Assembly: GCA_036346275.1 (NCBI GenBank)
Contig: CM070730.1
Span: 3,968,309-4,032,308, forward strand
Direction of reading: 5' to 3'
Origin: Otatea glauca
Taxonomy: Eukaryota > Streptophyta > Magnoliopsida > Poales > Poaceae
DNA length: 64,000 nt
This document shows, one piece after another, positions 1 through 11,626 of the stretch (its first letter is position 1; each line of letters begins with the position of its first letter). The notes beneath the pieces were generated by a model. That model made no database searches, was not told the DNA's origin, and worked only from the letters and a program-made list of their open reading frames with translations. The translations under genes were made by a program, and so were the position numbers.

Positions 1-1254
1 GGGCAGGATAATCATTTATGGTGTAGAACAACAAGCAGTGCAAAGTAAAGTTCTCTCATTTGCACGCATCCCATACATGTACCCCAGGAACCTACAGTGT
101 TTTTAGATCTTCTACCAATGGTGCTAGGTACACATGAATGTCTTTCCCAGGTTGTCCCGATCATTGGATAAGTATGGACAACAAAATATACTTTCGTTTC
201 ATAGATAACCAATGAGAAAGGTTGTAGATACAGAGATTCACGTGTTAAGTGCTATGTCTGCTGCTCATGTTACCTAAAGGATTCATTCCATCTGTACTCA
301 ATCTAAACCTTATATTCCTTGGTTCCACACTGAATTCTGCAAATCTCCTATCGATGTTTCTCCACTGGAAAGAATCAGCAGGGTGTCTTAGCATTCTATC
401 ATTCTTACGCTCCTCCGAGTGCCAATGCGACAGTTTTGCCTCCCTTAGGTTAGCAAATAAACGCTTTAAACGGGGAATTACAGGTAGATACCACGTCACC
501 TTAGCAGGAGGTCCTTTGTTCACCTTGATGCCCTCGTCGTCGTCGTCTGGTTGATTCTTACGCTTGTACCGGGATGCATTGCACACTGGACATACATGCA
601 AGTTTGCATACTCTTTACAATAGAGGATACAATCGTTTGAACATGCATGTATTCTTTCTACTTCCATTCCCAAGGTATAAAGAACCTTCTTGTCTTTGTA
701 GGTTGTTGTCGGCAACTCGTGTCGTGAAACTCTTATCGAACCAACCGTTGCTTGCCTTCAATTTCAACAGTTCAAGTACGGATGACAACCTTGTGTATTT
801 CGACTTGCAACCTGGGAACAAAGGTTTCTTTGAGTCATCCATCAAGCTCCGAAATTTACCATACTCTCTCTCATCACGGTACCCTTCTGCATCACGCAAC
901 ATCTGGTGCAGATTGTCATCGTGCAACATGTCCTCATCGGAAGCACAATCAATATCATCCAGTATATTGTTGACTTCATCGGCGATGTTAGTACTGCCTG
1001 CTTCCTGTATAATATGCTCTTCACCGTGACTGATCCAACATGTATACCCCTTTTGAAATCCCTAGAATCAAGTGTGCTTCGATCTGGGTTGAGTTGACAA
1101 ACATCCTCAGATTGTCGCAGTCAATGCATGGACAAGACATAAATTAGACCCCCTTATTAAGCATATCCTCCTCTGCAGCTCTTCTAAAAGCAGAGACACA
1201 ATTAATGTACTCGGCACTCGCACGATTCGCAGCGTACATCCAGCTTCGGTCCAT
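1..1254 (-). pseudogene. CACTA TNP2-type transposase, 5' part, decayed
   Basis: The start is ATG at 1254, giving MDRSWMYAANRASAEYI, the hallmark opening of the transposase-associated domain of plant TNP2 proteins. The first frame stops after about 36 codons. Homology resumes in other frames: SCPCIDCDNLR near 1130, LRDAEGYRDEREYGKF near 900, PGCKSKYTRLS near 800, IHACSNDCILYCKEY near 650 and CPVCNASRYKR near 600, which is the start of the Transposase_21 domain, then LSTDGMNPLGN near 290. At least three frame changes and several stops make it non-functional. In an intact element this protein would bind the element ends and catalyse cut-and-paste transposition. The C-terminal half lies beyond the left edge. 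Confidence 0.93.
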
Positions 1255-1862
1255 CTATGTACGCTACGTATATAACAATAAGTGTTAAATAATGAAGTAC
1301 ACTAGGAGTGCATATGCATACATTATTAAATTAGAGCACAGATCAATAACAAAGCTAAACCCTACCCTAAATCATAAACTATGCTAGATCTAAAGAACAA
1401 ACAGATCTACAATCTACATATAAGCTACATTTAAACTTACCAACCTAGCTTCTTATATCACAAAGAAGAAATCGATCTTTATGTAAGCTATATTTGAACT
1501 TAGCATCTTCAATTCTCTCTTTACATAGCTAGCTACATCTTGAGTATAATGCAGTTAGAACCAATTACTAATTTAGATCACAAAGAACAAATGGATCTAC
1601 ACCAAGCTAGATCTAAACCATCTTCAATTTCCTCTTTACTAAGCTAGATTTTGAATATAATGCAATTAAAACCAATTACTAACTTTAGATCACCAAGAAT
1701 AAAAGGATCTACAATCACTCTTCCAAATTCACAGTCTCCTTTCACCAGATAGCTTCTCAATCGCAGCCACCTCAAAAATAGCTCGAAAAACCTTAAAAAC
1801 ACTAAGTGGGTCGGGACTCTCTGTACTTATTTTCAGGAAATCCTCATCACACATGATTTTAA

Positions 1863-2195
1863 CCAAGAACCATCAATGACGACAACCATTCACATCACTG
1901 ATGTTTTTTTTTGGTTACAAGTGTTAGTGATGAGAATTCATATCACTGACGATTTTTGGCTAAAACCGTCAGTGATGTGAATGGCAGTCATCACTAATGG
2001 TTCTTGGCTAAAACCATCTCTGATGATGCTCACATCACTGACGGTTTTAGCCAAAAACCATCAGTGATGTGAATGGTCATCATCACTAACGGTTCTTGGC
2101 TAAAACCATTTTTGATGAGGCTCACATCTCTGATGCTTTTTGGTTAAAATCGTCAGTGATGATAACTATCACGGATGTTTTTTTTAAATCGTCAG
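1863..2195. repeat. CACTA subterminal repeat array
   Basis: Direct and inverted copies of a unit resembling CATCACTGACGGTTTTAGCC and its complement are spaced 30-45 bp apart. They sit just inside the element terminus, where CACTA elements carry their transposase-binding sites. Adjacent inverted copies could form small hairpins. Confidence 0.85.
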
Positions 2196-2232
2196 TGATG
2201 ATGGGTCTAATATAATCCTTTTTGTAGTAGTG

Positions 2233-2967
2233 ATATAAACCCATGGGGTGGTCATGGAAAACCCAAGCAACTAAGAAGTCACAAACCAACTCATCCAAAG
2301 AAAGAGGTGCTAGAGAGGATTTGATGCTAGATTATTCTTCAACACTAGATTCTTATATAGGGCAATGATCCAAGGGTCATAAAAGGTTCGAGAGGTTGTG
2401 AGTTAGGGAGCAACAATCTCTTGTACTCATTTGAGGTTATGTTTAATGAATTTGCAGTTAGATTCGTTAAATCTTTTATCTCTCGTTGTGGTTGATTCAT
2501 CATCGTTATTTTGGTTATCTACGAGATTCATTTTCTTTGTTCTTGAGATCATGCATGCTCGTGCTGAAACTCTGATCCGATTCGAAGGCTGCTACCCCTT
2601 CTTATGCGCAGCAGCCCCGAACCGAGTCAGAGTTTTGTAAGATATGGCATGAGCGTGCATGATCTCAAGAACAAAGAAGATGAATTTCGTAGAGAGAACC
2701 AATATAATGATGTTAAAGTAACCACGACGAAAGTCTAAAGATCTAGAGAAGCCGATCGTAAATTCTTTAAGCATAACCACAAAAGAGTACAAGAGATTAT
2801 TGCTCTCTCACAACCTTTTGAACCTTTTATGACCTTCGGATCCTTGCCTTATACAAGAATCAAGTATCAAATAATAACCTAGACTCTAATTCTCTCATGC
2901 ACCGTTTGCTTTGAATGAGTTAGTTTGTGTCTTCTTGGTTTCTCCGTGATCACCCATGGGTTTATAT
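2233..2967. repeat. Long fold-back inverted repeat, arms about 350 bp
   Basis: The sequence from 2233 (ATATAAACCCATGG...) is matched by the reverse complement of the sequence ending at 2967, and the match continues through both arms to a short loop near 2595-2610. The innermost part is especially clear: AGATCATGCATGCTCG on the left pairs with CGTGCATGATCT on the right. No coding sequence is seen. The left arm may be cut by the CACTA element that ends at 2232. No target duplication was found. The class is unknown. Confidence 0.85.
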
Positions 2968-4752
2968 AGCCCCTTGGTTATCCTTCAAAGAAAGTAGAAA
3001 TCCTATAATTTCTTTAAAGTAGGCACTCAGCATACTTTTCTAAATCATAAAAAAAAACTATATACGAGACTAACCCAAGCCAATGTGTCCATCAGGTCTT
3101 TGTGTCGGTCGTGACTACTAGATTCTCGTTAAAATAAGGACGCTAGCGGCTAGCTCCTGTGTTTAAAAAGGTGTGTGCTTACACGGAACAGCACTTGCAA
3201 ATTTTTTGGACATTTTCCAAGTTAATGATTACAGGGAATATGGCTGTTGATTGTGGCAAACATAACAAATACCTAAAGCCTCATACTCAGCTATATATGC
3301 TTAGTAAGATATAACATCATGCCAACCCATTCACTTGAAAGTACGTCTCCGTTGGCTCATAGGATCATAGCCTATATTTATATGTGGAGGCATAGATAAC
3401 ATCGGACTAATGCTTGATTCAGATTGAGCTTCAAGATATTTCAGGATCCAGAGTGAAAGCTCCCCTTTCTGTTGTTAATCATCTCCCCTGCCTGCCTAAG
3501 CTCTTTAGAAGACTAGCTAAGAACCCAACAGCATATGTTGATTGTTTCAACTCATGTATTATTTCATGGAAGTGGTATGGAAACGCCAAATTACTTGATT
3601 GTTATCACTGGGGTCTGGGGCATTGTTTTGAACAATTTATCAGGAGAGTTCAAATGACGTGCTTCGTTGATTAGTACACGTATATTCTTTTTCTTTAAAG
3701 CAGCGGGTATAACTAAAGTATCTGCAGGGGCATATCTTTCCGGTGGGTTTTCTCCAATAATTAATTGGATGGTTATTGGTGTAAGATTAACAGTCTGATA
3801 TGAGGAGCTGCTCAAACGTCGCATAGGTAGTGTCTCTGAATTTCCCTCTTCGTTCAGTTCATGAAAGATGCTATGATTGGCTACAAGAGACCTTTGATAG
3901 TATATTGAAGCTTTAAGTACGAGCTAATTAACTAGCTTGCTTAATTTCTCATGTCTTTCTTTCTTTTCGAACTTAAACCAGATACCCATCCGCATTGCTG
4001 AAATTTCTGGACAGCTAGAGCAATGTCGTACATGTATACTCGTATATGCATACAGTAACTTACTAAACATTCAAGAATTAATTCCTTTTTATTGGGTAGT
4101 CTAAACAATCTGTAGCAGAAAATATATACCTTCAGCACAAAGGTAACCATTGGAAGCTAGCCCTCATGAATGATTCTGCAGGATAACTACTAACTAATCT
4201 CTGGCAATCTGGTGAGAATTAAGGGAGGATTAAGGGAAAAAGTAAAAAGTAACTAAGGTTCTCTCAGCCACGTCTGTCTGGTGGACTCGTGCAAACGGCA
4301 ACATGATTACATGATTCACGAGGATATATATACAGCAATCTCGCTGGGACGAAATACAAAATCTCGTCGAGATCTCGAAATTTTGAGTAAATCTTAGACA
4401 AAAATTAAAAAAAAAATTCAAATCTGATTTTATTTTTATCGAGAAAAACAAAATTTCGGACTAAATTTCCGAAACCAAACCGTGCCTGCCACCGTGCTTG
4501 TTGTTCCACCGTCAATTCAACAGGCATCCGCTGCTAGACGGCGACAGCTGCATTTGTTCCAAACATCGCCAGGGTAAGAAACCGATTCGTGTGATCATAC
4601 GAATGATCGATCAAATAATTAGCAGTGGTTTCTTTACCACTCGAATGGTTAAAAGTAGTGCCTAAGCTGAATTTGGCGTTTTAAGGGTTAGAAAATCTCA
4701 CAATAATCTTAAATTCTAGAAATTCGTTCATTAATCGGAAGAAAAAAAGAAG
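2968..4752. other. Intergenic, no gene recognised
   Basis: AT-rich sequence. A minus-strand open frame at 3591-3824 encodes 77 residues (includes PADTLVIPAALKKKNIRVLI) and an 86-residue plus-strand frame overlaps it at 3414-3674. I recognise neither. They overlap each other and have no visible promoter or splice context, so I do not call a gene. The frame at 3591-3824 has a non-random look and could be a remnant of a transposon protein. Confidence 0.5.
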
Positions 4753-4985
4753 GATCTCCGTCAATTATTTTGGTGGGGCTAGATTATAACGGTGTAGACC
4801 AATCATATATAACAAATACAATTATATTTCAATCATTAGAAATAGAGTCATATATAAAAAAAAAGATCTCCACCACTTATTTTGGTGGGACTAGATTATA
4901 ACAGTGCAGTTTAATCATATATAAATAGAGTTATATAATAAATATAATTGCATTTCAATCATATTAGAAATAGAGTTATTTATTA
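4753..4985. repeat. Two-unit tandem duplication, about 112 bp period
   Basis: A segment starting GATCTCCGTCAATTATTTTG at 4753 recurs at 4865 with mismatches and small indels. Both units contain GCTAGATTATAAC- or ACTAGATTATAAC-type sequence, then ATCATATATA and an AATAGAGT tail. No coding sequence is seen. Confidence 0.75.
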
Positions 4986-5088
4986 AAGATAATTATATCG
5001 TAATATCCAGACGATGAGTAAGTCTGATAGTTTATTTAAGAACTGAGTACCGGATTTACGGTGCATGCAGCGTATAGCAGACCGTCGC

Positions 5089-5726
5089 CGATTTTTTTTT
5101 CTTTAATATTTTTCTTTAATCTTTTTTTTCAAAACTAGGCGTCAGGGCAAAAAAATTGCAGAATTGGGCGCCGGTCGCCCATATACGGGCGATTAGTGCG
5201 CGCGATTTTTCCTCCGTCTGTGGTCAATTTTAAAAAAAATCATAACTTTTTCATATGATGTCGGATGGAGATGAACTTTATATGAAAATTGTAGATCTCG
5301 ACGGGATCTACAACTTTTGTATACAAACTTTTTAAATTTGAATTCATTTAGATGGTTAAAAATGAGATAGAATGTTCAAATCTAAAAACAGATCTATTTT
5401 TAGATCTGAACATTCTATCCTATTTTTGGCTATCTAAATGGATTCAAATGAAAAAAAATTGTATACAAAAGTTATAGATCCCGTCGAGAGATACAATTTT
5501 AATATAAAGTTTATCTACATCCGACATCATATGAAAAAGTTATGATTTTTTCTAGAAATTGATCGTAGACAGAGAAAAAATCGCACGTTTAAAGCCGCGC
5601 TAATCGCCCGTATGTGGGGCGATCGCCCCATATACGGGCGACCGACGTCTAATTCTGCAATTTTTTTTGTCTTTACACTTAGTTTTGAAAAAAAGATTAA
5701 AAAAAATATTAAAGAAAAAAAAATTC
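5089..5726. mobile_element. Palindromic Mutator-type MITE, copy 1
   Basis: 638 bp, almost wholly palindromic, with its centre near 5393 at AGATCTATTTTTAGATCT. Flanks carry a 9-bp duplication with one mismatch: GACCGTCGC (5080-5088) and GACCGCCGC (5727-5735). Nine-bp duplications are typical of Mutator-like elements. The ends are T-rich (CGATTTTTTTTT and its counterpart AAAAAAATTC). Each arm holds copies of ATATACGGGCGATCGCCC-like sequence. No coding capacity. A second copy lies at 51883-52577. Confidence 0.88.
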
Positions 5727-5735
5727 GACCGCCGC

Positions 5736-7069
5736 CCAGGTCGTCCTACGGCCACGACCCATTAACGGCTACCCGAGCGTGTGAATCTGCTAGGCCCATT
5801 AACTCGTGAACTTGTCATTCCCCTTCAGGCAATTCTCTGAGTCACCGGTGAGAGCTGACTAACCTAGCTCACTAATCCACCTAGCTAACAACGGATTATG
5901 ATGCCTTTTTTTTGTTAATTTGATTACTCCTTTAGTCAGTTTTTCCTTTTATCTTTCGCTATTTTTCTTCTTTTATTTGAGGAGAGGTTTTCTTGCCAAA
6001 TGTTGCAGTATGTCCTTTTTTTTTTGCTCATGTCATTTTTTTCCACAATTGTTTTGTTAATATTTTTTCAACTAATTACCTTATTTTTTCTGCTTATATT
6101 TTTCATTTATTCTACTAATACTTTTCGATTGTTTCACTAATAGTCTCAAACTGTTCTATGAGCATGTTTGATTTCTTCGACCAATATTTTTTACTTCTGA
6201 CGAACATTATTGACGAGCCGTTGGAATATTTAAACTAAACGCGTGAAGCATTGGCCCATTCCCTATGATGCATGGAACATCATCGATGAACTATTAGAAC
6301 ACTGAAACCAAATCGTACATGAACTGTTTCATTTGAACTACTGGAACACCCGGTTCATTCTCTCGTACCCAATTCAAAAGTTGTGCACTGGAACGTCGCC
6401 TATGAACTAACCGAACATTGGGAAGTAACGCATGGAACATTTTGTTTTATCTACCGGAACATATGCATAATAATATCATTTACTATATCTAAATACATGC
6501 AATATATGGGTCTAATTCTGGATGTCTCATTGTAAGAAACATGATGGTGCAAATAGACCATGAACTGCTTGGTTTAAAAGATAGGATCGCCTCAATTTTC
6601 AATTTTGCAAAGAAAAGAAAGGGCAATTGATCTTGTGATCGCCGGAGATGGGCCCATGGGAACAGCGAGTGGCCTGGTTCGTACAACAACTCTTATCTCC
6701 CGGATGAAAATAGCCTGCAGATCACCCGACGCTAGTGGTATATATATATATGGTGGCGTGATGTAAGGAGGCACCGGCACGACACAAACCAGATCAAAAT
6801 GAAACCACCCTGCACGGTCACACCCGCATCTCTTTCGCCGCCGCCATCGGATCCTCTTCCACCTGCAAAATCCAAAAACCTACTCCTCACCTTCGCCTTG
6901 ATTACGCCTCGCCTAGTCGGCCACCCTCCCGTTCCGTCGTTCGCCTTACACCCGAGCCAGAGCGCGAGGGTTACCTGTCCGCGGCTGTAGGAGACGAGAG
7001 ATTCCCAATGCGAGGGGCTCTATGACGCTGACTTGGTGAATCCGTGGCCCGTGGATGCCGCCCACACGA
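5736..7069. other. Intergenic, no gene recognised
   Basis: AT-rich and T-rich tracts. From 6240 to 6480 the words GGAACAT, GGAACAC and GGAACGT recur every 30-60 bases with GAAC variants between them, a diffuse repeat of unknown origin. At 6736-6748 there is a TATATATATAT run, followed 60 bases later by an ATG (6799) opening a 63-codon proline-rich frame. That could be the start of a broken gene, but no downstream coding sequence supports it. Confidence 0.4.
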
Positions 7070-7195
7070 CATATACGACCTACAAAAAAGGCGGAAGTCA
7101 CTATTATTGGAACCGACAGTGATTGGTCGGCAGTGAGCCTGGGCAGTGAGTCTGACTAGAACCAGCAGTGATACCGATTTCACTGCCGGTTTGTA
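7070..7195. repeat. CACTA-like end remnant
   Basis: The sequence CCTACAAAAAAGG at about 7079 resembles a CACTA terminus. It is followed by direct and inverted ACCGACAGTGAT, ACCAGCAGTGAT and CACTGCCGGTTT motifs, the same subterminal words used by the complete element at 33299-35785. The matching other end was not found. Sequence at 7440-7570 shares the ATTTTCATATAAA...CCATCCGAC block with the palindromic MITEs. Confidence 0.45.
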
Positions 7196-7630
7196 TGCGA
7201 ATAGACAATGATAGTCGTAAATCCAAAACTCACTTGTTAAAAAAAAATTATACACACGGGCTCGCGTGTCGCAAGTCACAAGTCACGCGATTTTCATATG
7301 AAATACGCGCGCGTGCGGTTGCTAGGAGTCGAACACAAGACCTACTGTTCCGCGCGAAACTTCCTTATCATCTCACCTGACATACACTTCTCAACTACTA
7401 TAAGATATATTTTCCTTTTATCCCTTCGTATCCGAAAGTTTCAATGATTATTTGGACATCTAAATGACTTCAAATAAAAAAGTTATCAACTACAAAGTTT
7501 AGATCTCATCTAGAGCAACAATTTTCATATAAATTTTGTCTCCATCCGACTCCGTATGAAGGTATGGTATGAAATTGTTTGGACTACAAGATCAAACAAA
7601 ACAGTATAATAGGGTCTCATAAATAGCATT

Positions 7631-8270
7631 CAACAAATTAGGATTCATTTAGCAACTGATTTTTATCGTCGTTTGAACTCATTTCTATAATTCTTCTAGA
7701 TTCTTTAATAGGTGCAATTACTTGGCTCGACGATAGGAAATACTTAGAATGAGGCAAAATTCTTAAAATTTCAAATCTAAAATAAGTAACTAAAATAAAT
7801 AACTAAAGAATCACAATTTTTACATAGTAAAACCTGTTTGCTACTGACAAATACCTTCTTTTCTCGTTTGTTGTGTAATTGTTCTGTTCTAATTAATTGA
7901 ATTGGTTCAATTCTTGTCCTCATATTGAAATGAAATGAAATTAATAAGGAGTTAGTTAATGATGTTTGAGCTTGTACATTTTTTAGTGTCTATTTATTTT
8001 TTATTGGTATCTATGGATTGATCACAAGCCCAGATATGGTTAGAGCTCTAATATGTCTTGAACGTATGCTGAATTCAATTAAATCTAAATCTTGTAACAA
8101 TTTTTGATCTATTTGATAGTCACCAACCAAAAGGAGACTTTTTTTTTGCAATTTTTGTTATATCCCTTGCAGTTATTGAAGCAGCTATTGGACTACCCAA
8201 TCTTTCTTTCATCCATCGTAACAAGAAATCAACTCGTATCATTCAATCTATTTTTTTTTGAAGAATTAGT
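7631..8270 (+). pseudogene. Plastid DNA insertion (NUPT): ndhG 3' end joined to ndhE
   Basis: From 7631 to about 7736 the sequence reads as the last codons of plastid ndhG (encoding ...IHLATDFY... and a terminal stop after ARQ-like codons) with small indels. From 7959 (ATGATGTTTGAG) to about 8255 it is ndhE. The clean stretch 8148-8250 encodes AIFVISLAVIEAAIGL then SFIHRNKKSTRI, the NdhE C-terminus. These genes encode NDH complex subunits in plastids. Here they carry frameshifts and stops and are not expressed as such. In plastid genomes ndhE precedes ndhG on the same strand; here the order is reversed, so the insertion is rearranged or made of two joined pieces. The left and right limits are approximate. 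Confidence 0.88.
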
Positions 8271-8674
8271 CTTTTGAATAATTAGACATAGAATCCTCTA
8301 AACAAATAAACAAACGCGCATATATAATGGCAATATCAAATTCAAGTATTAAGATTAATAGATCACAAGCAAAATTCTTCTATTTTCGATGGAAGAAACA
8401 TTTCTTCTATGGAGTTCAAAAAATTGGATATTCTATGGAGTTTGTATATTTTGTGGTAATTGTGTTACTTAATTTGTTTTATCTATACGATCAAGTAACT
8501 CTATGAGTAGGTCCGAAACTACAATGCAACTCTAAATGGGACGTAAATGGTTTGAAAACCATTCCGCAACTCTAAATGGGCCTTAAATAGTCTCACCCTG
8601 CCGGTGCTGCTTTAGGGAAACTAGGGGAGAGGAATCAAGGTTTCAAATAGTCTCACCATGGCAGGAAGTTGACA

Positions 8675-8715
8675 TGGCCTAGTTGGTCTAAGGCACTAGA
8701 TTTGGGTTCGAGTTT
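8675..8715 (+). repeat. tRNA-like A/B box pair (possible SINE head)
   Basis: TGGCCTAGTTGG at 8675-8686 fits a pol III A box, and GGTTCGAGTTT at 8705-8715 fits a degenerate B box. The spacing is shorter than in a tRNA, which suggests loss of the anticodon arm. No A-rich tail or target duplication was found, so the call is weak. Confidence 0.35.
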
Positions 8716-9405
8716 TCGTGTTGTTCATGCCGGTGGAGAAGGGGAAGGAAGTCTTCCCAATCACAAGGAAAGTGCTGAAGTTTACTGAGACTGATATTAG
8801 GCACGACAACACGATGAAAAACTGCAGACATGACGAGCAAACTCTGGATCAGATGAAAGATATGTCAACAATCAACGTAAGTTTCCACAGCCTTGTTCAC
8901 TGCTTACCAGAACTTGAGGTGTGTAATAAAAAACAAAGACATTTTGCTTAGTCAAAAATCCATCGAGGAATGGACCGATAATGAACAGGGTCAATGCTTG
9001 GTATGGGCATGATTGGTACAGCAGCTGGGTTGAAGATACCTTGAACTTCTTCTGAATTGTATTAGTCATCTGATAGCTCGTTAAGGATTCAAAATCAAAT
9101 GGAAGGAACGTAATCTGATAGCTACTGGTATGATCCACATTTTGTGCCCTAACAAATGTATATACTACCTAATCTACAAAGAAAGAAAACAACATTTCAT
9201 TGGTTAATGCACATATATTTTGTTTGGCTTAGTAAAAAAAGTTTCTTACATCGATCCATCTTTACTTGTTTTCCCTCTGTGTGTTTAGATTTGAAATGGA
9301 CATGTCTAATGCGCGCTTTGTCGATGGTCTGTCATCGACAATGCAAAAAATCAAATGAAAGGAACATAACCCCATCTGGGATAATTAGGTAGTAGTGCAT
9401 CCTTA

Positions 9406-9481
9406 GTGCAGATTCAGGATTCAAACCAGCGACCTTTACTTTAGCCCTTCGTCTGCTCTACCAACTGAGCTCAAGTCGGTT
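9406..9481 (-). pseudogene. tRNA-Tyr-like remnant
   Basis: On the minus strand the sequence reads CCGACTTGAGCTCAGTTGG then TAGAGCAGACGAAGG, followed by GGTCGCTGGTTTGAATCC. This follows plant nuclear tRNA-Tyr (D arm AGCTCAGTTGGTAGAGC, T arm GGTCGCTGGTTCGA) but lacks the intron. The acceptor ends do not pair well and the anticodon loop is altered. It is either a processed tRNA pseudogene or the head of a tRNA-derived SINE in antisense orientation. Confidence 0.7.
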
Positions 9482-9676
9482 TATGAGTTTATTACAGAAT
9501 TTTTATATATATTCATCATAAATGGTATTATATTTTTTCACAAAAAAATTGGCGCCAAATCCGTTCAAAATACCCGAAATTTCGCCGAAATCACTATAGC
9601 AATATGATTTTTTTTATTCCGCCGAGATTTTGAACCTCGAGAGAAACCCATGGAAGAAAATCCGGGGTTGAAGAGC

Positions 9677-10056
9677 TGAATTATTTTTAAAAATAATAGA
9701 TTTTTAAAATAATTTTACAAAAATAATATGTCGAATCAAAATCTTACAAAAATACACTTATGTCGCTAAATGAAACGACGACAGAAGCTCTATCGCTGTT
9801 TCAAATTACGGCAGATATCTGTTTAGTCGCGGTTTGCATTGACCGATGGATTATTTTGTCATAGATTCATTTGGTTGACATGGTTGAGGCTTATGTCGCC
9901 ATTTGAATTAGTGACAGAGCGTTTAACCGTTTCAAATGCCGTCAGAGCTTCTGTCGCCATTTCAAATTGCGACAGAGGTGTATTTTTGTAAAATTTTGAT
10001 TTGGTATATTATTTTTGTAAAATTATTTAAAAAATATATTATTTTAAAAAAAATTC
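9677..10056. mobile_element. Mutator-type MITE, family 2, copy A
   Basis: About 380 bp with AT-rich terminal inverted repeats of roughly 50 bp (AATTTTTTTTAAAATAATAT-like, then TTTTACAAAAATAATA). Flanked by a perfect 9-bp duplication, TTGAAGAGC (9668-9676 and 10057-10065). The interior repeats the words TGTCGCCATTT and GCGACAGA in both orientations. Non-coding. Relatives lie at 14129, 40428 and 48854. Confidence 0.88.
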
Positions 10057-10984
10057 TTGAAGAGCCTATAAGATCCCCTCAATCCCTTGGGGAAATATTC
10101 CCAGCTCAGAAATGTTCCCTGCCACTGTTTAGAAGCCACAGGGATAAAGATCATGAGAAAAAAACAGAAAAATAAGAGAAACCTCAAACAACTAAAAATA
10201 AATACAAAAATAAAAAATGTAAAAACAAATATGAATAATAATTTTTTACTAAAAATCATGGAAAAATCGAGCAAAATGTACTAAAAATATGCACGAACAT
10301 CTGGTCTGATCCATGCATCCACACAGTCAAATCAGATACATGGGTAAAATCCAAACAAGTTTAGCTGCATCTACAGTTTCAATCACATATAACATCCACA
10401 CATCTCATAGGATTCAAATATTACGTTAGTCCAGCTCATGCAAAAGTAATTCGTCGTAATTTTTACAACTCCCTGCAAACAATATTCAGGCTTGAGGGTC
10501 TTCAATCTTAAGTTTTGGGGTCAATAATAAGTTGCATATCTATGGAGTATGGACAACGAGATACTACTTCCCTAGTGCACTTTTCAAGTAAAGTAAAGAA
10601 TTCAGCAAGGCTTTAGTATTTCAATACTGTAAAGAAGTACTTAAATAACCAAAAATATGTATGGCCGCACTAAATTTGCTTGGGTCTCACACACATTCTT
10701 CTCTTTAATATCATTTACAATTTTCATCCAATGTAAATATTCCATATGTTAATTTCATATTGCTAGTTTTCAACTATTGCACTTAATATTTGCCTTTTTC
10801 CTATCCAATTGGGGTTAACATACGAGGCCATGCTCTAGCAAATCTACTCAATGATATCAGATCTTGTTGGCTTTGAATGAACTACGCTTATAATGCACTT
10901 CAGGAAATTGTTTCTTCAAACCAACACTATGCTACCAAGAAATGACAATACGACAATACCAACAAAGCAATCATCCAAAATTAA
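10057..10984. other. Intergenic, nothing recognised
   Basis: AT-rich. Short open frames near 10044-10284 are encoded by A-rich sequence and have no supporting features. Confidence 0.5.
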
Positions 10985-11155
10985 GGTCCCGTAGCTCCTG
11001 TTTAAAAGAAAAACGGATTGTTTGCCGAACAGAATGATTCTGGATAGCTTCTCTTACAATCAGAAACATATTTATACACAAAATCAGAAGCTGTCACCCA
11101 CTAACTTCTTAGAGAATCAGAATCTACACACTCAGAATCTGTCCCAAACAGGACC
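10985..11155. mobile_element. Short MITE with TAA target duplication
   Basis: 171 bp with ends GGTCCCGTAGC and the reverse complement of CAAACAGGACC, flanked by TAA on both sides (10982-10984, 11156-11158). The GGTCCTGTTTG end and the 3-bp TAA duplication suggest a PIF/Harbinger-type MITE. The interior repeats AGAATCAGAA-like words also found in the MITE at 48533-48762. Confidence 0.65.
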
Positions 11156-11626
11156 TAAGATGAATTGCCCCCAGCAACAGTCACATACATCAAGCGCAAT
11201 CGTGCAAAGAAACAAAGATCTAGTAATGGATATAGTCAATGTTTGCTATTGCATCTAAGTAACTAACTTGCTAAGCCTATAGAGATTTCCTTTCTCTCTC
11301 TCTTTATATTCAAATTAAAAAAAAACTTCCCTTCCAAACTAAAATGCTAAGGCACTATGATCAAATAAAATTGCCATTCCCAGAAACTCAAAATGGCAGG
11401 ATTTTTTGTGTTGACCTCCCACATTTAATTCATTGAAAACTCGCTAATCCCTCTATATGATCAAAACTGGCCATATTTTCTCTATCATCAAGCTCTGCCA
11501 ATGATGTGAGACAAATTTAACGCAATTTCGTGATACTAGAAAAACCAACCAAATCCACTATTGAGCATGGATGGCAAAATACCATACTTAGGATGCTCAG
11601 AGAACACAAATAGATCCTTCAAAAAT

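Larger units (their letters stand above)
1..2232 (-). mobile_element. CACTA (En/Spm) transposon, right end
   Basis: The right terminus is at 2217-2232, which reads CACTACTACAAAAAGG on the minus strand, the canonical CACTA terminal inverted repeat. Inside it lies a subterminal repeat array (about 1863-2195), an AT-rich leader and then a TNP2-type transposase running leftward off the window edge. The left terminus is outside the window, so the 3-bp target duplication cannot be tested; the bases just outside are ATA. The element abuts a fold-back repeat that starts immediately to the right and may have been inserted into it. Confidence 0.93.

Noticed and set aside
3414..3824. Overlapping sense and antisense frames of 77-86 codons
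   Set aside because: No domain recognised and no promoter or splice support; reported only as unassigned.
7959..8270. Functional ndhE gene
   Set aside because: Frameshifts and stops in the first half, and it lies in nuclear, transposon-rich sequence.
9406..9481. Functional tRNA gene
   Set aside because: Acceptor stem does not pair and the anticodon region is altered; kept only as a remnant.
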